From Lunularia cruciata (Eukaryota; Streptophyta; Marchantiopsida; Lunulariales; Lunulariaceae): a stretch of DNA of 64,000 bases. The notes beneath the pieces are model-generated. The model did not search any database. It had not been told where the DNA came from and was given only the letters and a program-made list of their open reading frames with translations. Positions 56,793-64,000 of the stretch are shown here, in pieces. The DNA lies in NCBI GenBank assembly GCA_948567375.1, contig OX419759.1:23165493-23229492 (forward strand). The letters are read 5' to 3'. The position numbers and the translations under genes are program-made. Every line of letters starts with the position of its first letter. Within the stretch, counting starts at the first letter, position 1.

Positions 56793-57247
56793 TGGAGAAA
56801 TAGGAGAATGGAAGATCACATTGAGACACTTGAATGCTTTAAAACTTTGAATGACTAGCATGAGCTCTGGCTTTGGTATTTATAGAAAGTATAAAAAGCT
56901 CTTGAAATTATATTCAAGAAGCTTCCCTAAGCCCATTTCTTGGAGTACAAGCAAAGTTGACCGGGAAGCTTCTCAAGAAGCTTCCTTCTAAAAGCCACCT
57001 ACTTGACGTGCAAAGCTAAGCTAGTTGGAAGCTTCCTAGAAGCTACCTACTTGGGGTGCAAGCTAAGCTAGCCAAGAAGCTTCCCAAGAAGCTTCCTCCT
57101 AGAAGTTGTCACTTGTCATGCACATTATCCAATACTTGGAAGGTCCCAAGTAGCTTCTTAGATACTTTTAGAATATTCTAGGCTAATTTGGCTTATTTGT
57201 TACTTTGTTAGCCTTGACTAACTCATCGGTAACTCCATATTGTTACA
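56793..57247 (-). repeat. B5 5' LTR
   Basis: 455 bp, minus orientation, from TGTAACAATATGG (plus CCATATTGTTACA at 57247) to TCCA. GAAGCTTC motifs are spread between 56965 and 57090, and TATAAATACC on minus near 56880. No AAGCTT-rich block is missing, so it is among the fullest B LTRs. Confidence 0.8.
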
Positions 57248-59082
57248 TCATTAATGAATATCTCTAGGGGCTATTCTTGGTAAATTATTGTACTTGCAAT
57301 AATAATAAAATAACAATGAAGTCAATAATGATCTATTTATAAAATATTAAATATTTATTCAAGGACTTTAACATATTCATATTTGTTGAGTCATTGTGCA
57401 AGGTATATATATATATATATATATAGCATACATACCTTGCACAGTGATGAGTTAGTTTTTCACTTTCTTATGCCTAATCTCTAATTATTCTACATTTATT
57501 TTATTCTTATTGTGCATCTTTTGCATCTTTAGATCAAGTAGAAGTAAAATTTTGTCATGATCCAGTTCTAATCAATTTAATTCTAATAAAATTTACAAGC
57601 CCACATGTTATCAATAAAAATTTTATATGACTTTGACAAAGAATAATGTGTTAAATAAAAGTACATTTTCTTCTTGTGACACATGAATAGCTTTTTGGAT
57701 AGAAGCCTTGATTCTTGGAGTAATAAGCAGTGTCTCTATCAATCAAGTATCTATAATAAAAGTAAAATTATAATCATCAGTATTAATAAAAATAAATGAA
57801 TAACTATCCCAATTTTTCTGTTTGCAACCTAATGAAATAGAGTATATTAAAGAAGAATACCTAAATAACTTTCATCTCTAATAAAATTGGATATTTATAT
57901 ATGGATTCTTTGCCTCTTATTGTCCTTTTTAGCTTATGCATGTTTTAGATGTTTTCCTTCTCTATTTGGAAAATTCTCATCAATTGCAATCTAATTTAAC
58001 TTAGATTGACAAAAGAATTACTTACATTAGGACAAGCATACTATTTCTCATTAGTAACCTTAGAACATATTGCTCTAAATCTCCTTCTCCAATGCAATCT
58101 GTACTATAAAAATTTCTGACTTGCTTATCCATCCCTACTTAATCTTAGTCATTTGATCATAAATGGAGTGAAACCTAATCAACTAGGGTCCTTCCTTTCT
58201 ATCCTCCAAATCTCTTCTATCCAAATCCCAATTGTATTTGTCAACATGATCTACCATAGTATTGAATTCACAATATTTCCCAATGGTATTAATATACGTA
58301 CAATACAATACTCGTTCTTGAAAAGGTACTCTCCGTAGATACTCCTTTGTGTCCACTCAACCAATGCCCCTTTCCTTTTTAAGCTCACACTTGAATCTAT
58401 CTTGCGTAGTGAAGAAAAACAATGAACTCCTTCCTTATTGAGAGCATTACTGCTTGATAGCATTCCATGATGGTGATATTTTAGAAACTTGTAAGGAGAG
58501 GAAACCTATGAGTAGAAAAAGGAGCTACTAACATTTACTACTACCATCTATAGAGCAAATAATTTGGAGCAAAAACCAATAAGTACCAATGAATAAAAAT
58601 CTATGTTAAAGCACATAAGAAAAGGAATTTTAAATCCAAATTACTTTATTTCTCAAGAAAAAAATATCCTTCCAATTATTAATTTAGTTCAAAATAATTT
58701 TGGGTCACCTTTAATCTTATCTACTTCCTATCCTCCTTGTTACTCACTCCCTTTTCTTTTATCTACACTAAGTATTCATCAACTACAAAATTTCCTCTTC
58801 TTCTAGCTATATATTGGACTTTTTTATTATTATTTTAAAAAATATTAACATTGTATTCAGTCCACTTTGAAAGATATGATTTATTATGATGATAATTTCT
58901 CTTAATCCTAAAATTCATTTTTTGAAGTGTATAATACCATCTAAACTTAAAAGGGACTACACTAGACTATAATGCAATGTTAACCAAGAACATTGGCTCA
59001 AGCTACAAATTTGTTGAATTCTTATTTATGAAGGGTGTAGGTTTACGTAAAGAATTAATGTTTCATTAGAATATATCTTAAA
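57248..59082. other. AT-rich DNA, no gene supported
   Basis: Very AT-rich, with stops in all frames and only short chance frames. It contains the (TA)n hairpin at 57396-57442. Probably spacer between insertions. Confidence 0.6.
57396..57442. repeat. 12-bp perfect inverted repeat around a (TA)n run
   Basis: TGTGCAAGGTAT (57396-57407) and ATACCTTGCACA (57431-57442) are exact reverse complements. The loop contains the rest of a TA run of about 20 bases. It would extrude easily as a cruciform or fold as an RNA hairpin. Confidence 0.85.
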
Positions 59083-59495
59083 CATAAAAGATCCAAACCA
59101 AGGAGAGTAATAAGAGAATGGAAGATCACATTGGGATACTTGAATGTGGGTAAACTCCAAATGCCTAGCATGAGCTTCGGCTGTGGTATTTATAGGGAAC
59201 AAACAAGCTTCTTGAGAAGCTTCTCAAGAAGTTTCCTTGAGCCATTTTCCTAGAGTGCAAGCCAAGTTAACCAAGAAGTTTCTCAAGAAGCTTCCTTCTA
59301 GTAGCCACCTACTTGACTTGCAAGCTAAGTTAGTTGGAAGCTTCTAGAAGTTACTTACTTGGGGTGCAAGCTAAGCTAGTTGAGAAGCTTCCCAAGAAGC
59401 TTCTTAGATACTTCCAAAATATTCTAGACAAATTTGTACTATTTGCTATTTTTTTACCCCTAACTAGCTTCGTTGCTAAACTTCATATTGTTACA
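59083..59495 (-). repeat. B4 3' LTR
   Basis: Minus orientation, ending CATATTGTTACA at 59495, with the polypurine tract beyond it (minus AGCAGTGGGGAATA). TATAAATACC on minus near 59195 and CTTGAGAAGCTTCTCAAG at about 59212 are kept. Confidence 0.75.
59336..59350. promoter_or_regulatory. Perfect three-unit heat-shock element in the B4 LTR
   Basis: GGAAGCTTCTAGAAG reads nGAAnnTTCnnGAAn without mismatch. It is the same place in the LTR as the four-unit site at 17579-17598 in B2. Confidence 0.55.
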
Positions 59496-62458
59496 TATTC
59501 CCCACTGCTAGTTGTCCATTGAAACTTCAAACTCTTGGATGACCATTGGTGCATCTTGGAGATGAGAAAGAGGTTCCCATGTGGCATCTTGAAGGGGATA
59601 CCCTTTCCAAAGATCTTATACTCCATATGTTGTTGACGGGTTTGTTGAATGTGGCGGTGCCTAAGGATACGATCAACTTCATATTCCTCATGATCATTGA
59701 TAGGGATAGGAGGAGGAGGAGGTTGGACACAACAAAAAGAGGATGGATTATGGACAAAGGGCTTCAACTTGGAGATATGAAAGGCAAGGTGGATGTGCAT
59801 ATGACAAGGCAAGGCAAGTTGATAAGCAACAAGAGAAATGATTGTGTGATCTCAAAAGGCCCTATCCAATTAGGAGTAAGTTTATGGACTTGGGTATCAA
59901 GTGGGAGTGGTAGATTACTAAAATAGAGCATGACTTTATCACCAACTTGAAATGTGAGATCATGATGATGGTGATACGCATATTATTTTTGTTGATTCTG
60001 AGCAACAAAGAGATAAGATTTGACTTGTTGGAGGATTGGGATATGGTGGTCAAGAAGATAGAAGCATGAGGGACGTCAGATGAAGGAGGAGAAAAAAGAG
60101 AATCAAGAACAAGTGGATCTTGGCCAAAATTGAGAAAATAAAGGAGAGAATCAGGTGCTTGCCTATTTGTAATTATTATATACAAACTATTTGGAATTAT
60201 CATATGCAAACTCCACAACTATAAGACATTCATCCTAATTGGTATGGTGGATGTTGACAAGAGCACAAAGCATATCCTCCAAGGTGCGATTTGCACATTT
60301 AGTTTTTCCATCAATTTGAGGATGATAGGTCATGGACAAAGCAAGCTTGGTGCCAAGTATCTTGAAGAGTGTTTGCCAAAATTTCCTAAATGAATCGAGG
60401 ATCATGGTTAGAGAAGAGTATATGAGGTATCTCATGATGCTTGAAGACAATGTCAAAGTAGATTTGCGCCAATGTTGGAGCATCCACGGTATCAAAGGTT
60501 GGCACCAGATAGATTTGCTTACTAAGCTTATCCACAAACACTATGATCAATGTGTGACCTTGCTTTTTCTTGGGCAAGGACGTGATGAGATCTAAGCTCA
60601 TGTATTCCCATTGAGTACTTAGAATGGGGAGTGGTTGAAGAAGTCCAATTGGTTTTTGGTTGTTGGCCTTGTTGCATTGGCAACTCTCATACAATCAAAC
60701 AAAGTCTCAAACATCTCTTTTCATGTTGGGCCACCACCATTGGCATTGGAGAGTACCCAAGGTCTTTTCCACACCCATGTGACCAAAAATTGGTAAGTCA
60801 TGTGCTTCTTGGAGGCACCTACGTGGGAGATCACCCTTGGTTGGAACATATATCTGGTTCTCATGGAATAGAAGGCTTTCCTTGAAGAGGAAGGTGTTTT
60901 ATTCCTTATTGCATGTTTCAAGACAACCATGTACCATCTAGAAGAAGAGATCTTGTTGAAGAGTTGACCTTAACTCATTTTGGACCTTGGAGTCAATTGA
61001 CACCGTTGTAATGGCTACCGTGATAAGAGGGAGAGACTTTAGATAAAGCCATTGTGATAGGGCATCATGGAACCAACCTGGTTTTTACTCAAGTTTGATG
61101 TCAAACAATTGGAGTTGCTCCTCTCATTGATGATGTCAACTCTTCATGTGTTCCAAGTGAATTGTCTACAACAATGGTTTATGATCAATTCGCATAATAA
61201 CTTGTTTCCCCAAGAGATATTGCTTCCATACTTTGGTGGCATATACCATTGCTAGTTGTTTCCTATCTCAAGTAAAGTAATTCCTTTCAATTTTATTTAG
61301 TTGGCAAGACAAAAAGGCAATGGGATGTAATCCATTTGGGAATTCTTGTTGCAACACGACTCCAATTGCAAAGTTAGAAGTATCAAAATCAACCACACAA
61401 GGTAATTGAGGATCATATGGTTGAAAAATGGGTCTTGAAGATGCCATATGTTTTATTAGCTTTTGGAATGCTTCTTCTTACTTGGTGGTCCATTGAAAGC
61501 TCAAGTTCTTCACCAAGAGATCAGTCAATGATGCTACTACATGGGCATAATAGTGGGTGAACCATCGGTAAAAACTGGCTGATCTATTAAATACTTGTAC
61601 TTCTGTACCATCCTTTGGAGAAGGCCAATCAGTAATGGCCTTGATTTTCTCCTCTTCCATCTTGATCTCTTTTGATGAGATCTTGTGACCCAAGAAGGTA
61701 ACTTCCTTTTGCCAAAAGGCACACTTGACTTCTTGCAATAAAATTTCCACTATCGTAGTCATCTTAGAACTTCTTGTACATGATTCACATGTTCTACCTT
61801 GGTCTCACTATAGATTAAGATATCATCCAAGAACACCATCACATATTGATCCAATAGTCCATCCAACACCCGGTGCATCTAATCCATGAAGACTTCTAGA
61901 GCATTAGCAAGCCCAAAAGGTAGAACTCTCCACTCAAAATGCCCATACCTTGTGTGAAAGGCAATCTTTTGCACATCCTTCCTATCCATGGAGATTTGCC
62001 AATAGCCATTGCAAAGATCCAACTTGGAGAAGTATTGGGCTCCGCTCAATTGATCAAGCAAGTCATTAATTTGAGGCAAGGGATATACATTCTTCATTGT
62101 TTGGTTATTGAGCCCATGGTATTCAATACCAAAAAAGGTCTTTCATCCTTTTTTGGAACAAGTAGTATTGGCACTCCCCAAAGAGATGTACTATGTTGTA
62201 TGAAATCCTTCTCCTACAACTCCGTAAGTGTTGTTTGCAACTCCTCCGACTCCTTTGGTGAGAGCCAACAAATTGGTCTACTCACTGGAGTACTCCTTGG
62301 CAATAACTCAATATTGAAGGGCATACCATGATCAAAGTGTAATCCCTTTGGTAGATCATCCAGAAACACATCCTCAAAATCTTGAACTATTTGATCAACC
62401 ATTGCTTGATGAGGCTCCTACCTCTCCTCAGATTCTCCTTGTGCAATTGGCTTAATCC
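59496..62458 (-). pseudogene. B4 pol remnant with chromodomain
   Basis: Minus-strand chromovirus pol, read from 62458 down. It shows an RT start (DVFLDDLPKGLHFDHGMPF, SRPICWLSPKE, 62402-62214), RT motifs ([39 protein letters not shown], then a FLDDILIY-type catalytic box near 61840), thumb and RNase H (61762-61478; SFYRWFTHYYAHVVASL) and integrase (60694-60386; WEYMSLDLITSLP, NHDPRFI). HPQIDGKTK is followed by NRTLEDML at about 60290. A GPF-type module is next (near 59880), and a readable chromodomain ends it (59760-59600; EEYEVDRILRHRHIQQ, MPHGNLFLISKMHQWSSKSL). It is the best preserved pol of the family here but still has stops and frameshifts. It is cut at 62459 by an E LTR. Confidence 0.82.
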
Positions 62459-63180
62459 TATAATACCAAGAGCTAGCCATATGATCTAGATATGAAATTT
62501 GGTTTGGTAATATCTAGAATGATATTATACATGATGGTCAAAATAGATCAGATAGAAGTATCACCAAACGAGTATTTCTTCTAATAGGGCCGAACCAAAA
62601 TAGACTTGAAAACCTTAGAACCAATAGTTAGACATATGATTTAAAGGTGAGAATTGGTTTGGCAACATCTGGAATGATGTTACACATGATGGACTAAACA
62701 GATCAGAAAGAGGTATCACCAAAAGGAGACTTCTACTAATAGAGTAGGAACCGAAATATGCCTGAAGTCTTTGAAGGCAATTTTGGAGACCTAAACGGAT
62801 GAATTAGGCCTCAAAAATGTGCAGATTTCCCCTCCCTCAACCAAGGATAGGCTAGCCTTCCCTCCCCCTTAGTTTTTCTCATTGAGAGCTTTCCAATGGT
62901 ACCTTAATCACATGATTCTGAGATTCCTACATGACCTTTGGTCAAAGCTTGTTTGACCAACCAGATAGGACTTGGATTGATATATTACCCATCCAAGTAA
63001 GTAATCCAAGGGTGGAGCTTGTTGACATGTCATCTATCTATGTTCCTAATCTTATGGTGGAACTTCCTTGGAGGAGATCCTCTTTGTTTATATAATAAAG
63101 AGAAGGTGTTCCTTTGGAGCATTGGATGATTGAGTGTGAAATCTATGTTTTATCTCTTCTCTTGTCCTTAGAGTATTACA
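62459..63180 (+). repeat. E5 5' LTR, inserted in B4
   Basis: 722 bp from TATAATACCAAGAGC (one change from TGTAATACC) to GAGTATTACA. TATATAATAAA at 63089-63099 is the likely promoter. It interrupts the family-B RT coding region. Confidence 0.82.
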
Positions 63181-63181
63181 A

Positions 63182-63193
63182 TGATATCAGAGT
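63182..63193 (+). promoter_or_regulatory. E5 primer-binding site (tRNA-iMet type)
   Basis: TGATATCAGAGT, two changes from the common iMet site, one base after the LTR. Confidence 0.65.
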
Positions 63194-64000
63194 GTGTGTT
63201 TTAGTCCAAGAGAGTGGATCACCCCTCTTGGAAGAGCACGAACTACTGACACTAGGTAATTTGAGGTGGAGAACATAGAGTAATTGCTAGACTTAGGAAG
63301 GACTTTAGAAAGCGGATGGGATGGATGCACCGGTGGAAAATTTCCCATACCTAGCTTTCCATTCTTGAATCCATTCTACATCAAGATTATGAACATCCAA
63401 CATGAGCAAATGAGAGTATTGCTAATTTATCACTTTGGAGTAGAATTCATGGACAGGATGATGAACTCACCAGACCCGGTGATTCTACTTGTGGTGGTAT
63501 ATGATAGAGAGTGGGATTCAACAATCTACATTCTATTATGATGTTATGGATGTGAGGAAAAGGGTGCACAACCACTCATAGCCATTGAATGACCAAAGGC
63601 TTTGCCTATAAAATAAAGTGGTAAATGGTCAATTCCACTTTTCACAAAGTAGCCATTTGTCGTTAGTCTTAAATTGCTAACAAGCTGCCTACAAGAGTCT
63701 TAGTCTCTGAAGCCTCACAACTCTTAGCCAACCCACTTTTTCCTTCATTTCCTTAGCACTTTGATGATGATGATGGTTTCTGTTCAAAAATAAATGCAAA
63801 GTAAGAGGCATGCAATGAACCAAGGGGCACTACATTATAGGAAAGAAGTGATTGGGAATAAGCATTTGGGTTTCTTGCTATGGGATTGGGATGTGACTGA
63901 TTTCAAAATCATCCATGAGACAATGGGGAGGAAAGAGAAGAATAGTAGGGATTTGAGAAGGAATCCTTATGCTTGGACCAAAGAGCACTAGAAGAATGTG
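63194..64000 (+). pseudogene. E5 gag start, running off the window
   Basis: The open frame 63284-63541 carries the family-E gag block (FYIKIMNIQHEQMRVLLIYH, VILLVVVYDREWDSTIYILL). Similarity to E2 and E4 fades after 63541. The rest of the window has a 65-codon frame (63794-63991) with no domain I know. The remainder of E5, if it exists, lies outside the window. Confidence 0.55.

Noticed and set aside
58153-58806. Short plus and minus frames in AT-rich spacer
   Set aside because: Fewer than 71 codons, no domain and no conservation with other parts of the window.

Overview
The window is nuclear DNA of a land plant with a repeat-rich genome. The evidence is a plant-type LRR receptor-like protein gene with a short GT-AG intron, plant-style Ty3/gypsy LTR retrotransposons, a PIF/Harbinger transposase gene with an intron, and plant-like TATA and poly(A) signals. 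I cannot name the species. Only one gene looks intact; almost everything else is transposable-element (TE) sequence, much of it nested and decayed. I name the element families A to E for this window only.

Layout. 1-6.9 kb: a two-exon receptor-like protein gene on the minus strand (2499-6180), flanked by a small dispersed repeat and a 107-bp tandem duplication. 6.9-10.7 kb: no gene. 10.7-24.2 kb: a pile of nested retroelements. An old family-A copy survives as three pieces (10666-10876, 16878-17043, 24087-24237), separated by three family-B chromovirus copies (B1, B2, B3) and one copy of family C, a coiled-coil coding repeat (C1). 25.5-32.3 kb: element D, bounded by long inverted repeats, carrying a gag-like gene followed by broken pieces of an ESF1-like ribosome-biogenesis gene. 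32.3-33.7 kb: a decayed Myb/SANT-like gene of the kind that accompanies PIF/Harbinger transposases. 34.1-40.4 kb: element A, with two 692-bp LTRs but no reverse transcriptase or RNase H.

40.8-47.0 kb: a multi-exon minus-strand gene of unknown function (gene G), interrupted inside an exon by a second family-C copy (C2) at 41582-45208. 47.0-48.7 kb: GC-rich degenerate short repeats. 48.8-50.2 kb: a two-exon PIF/Harbinger transposase with one premature stop. 50.9-64.0 kb: pieces of retroelement E (iMet primer site) and two family-B copies (B5, B4), each cut by an E LTR.

How the parts relate. The Myb-like gene and the transposase point toward each other across 15 kb and could be the two genes of one Harbinger element, later filled by insertions. 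Family-B LTRs carry dense heat-shock-element motifs just upstream of their TATA box, suggesting a heat-responsive chromovirus. Several broken reading frames in A, C and G look like C-to-T (or G-to-A) decay, as expected for methylated TE DNA. All calls come from reading the sequence; no database search was possible.
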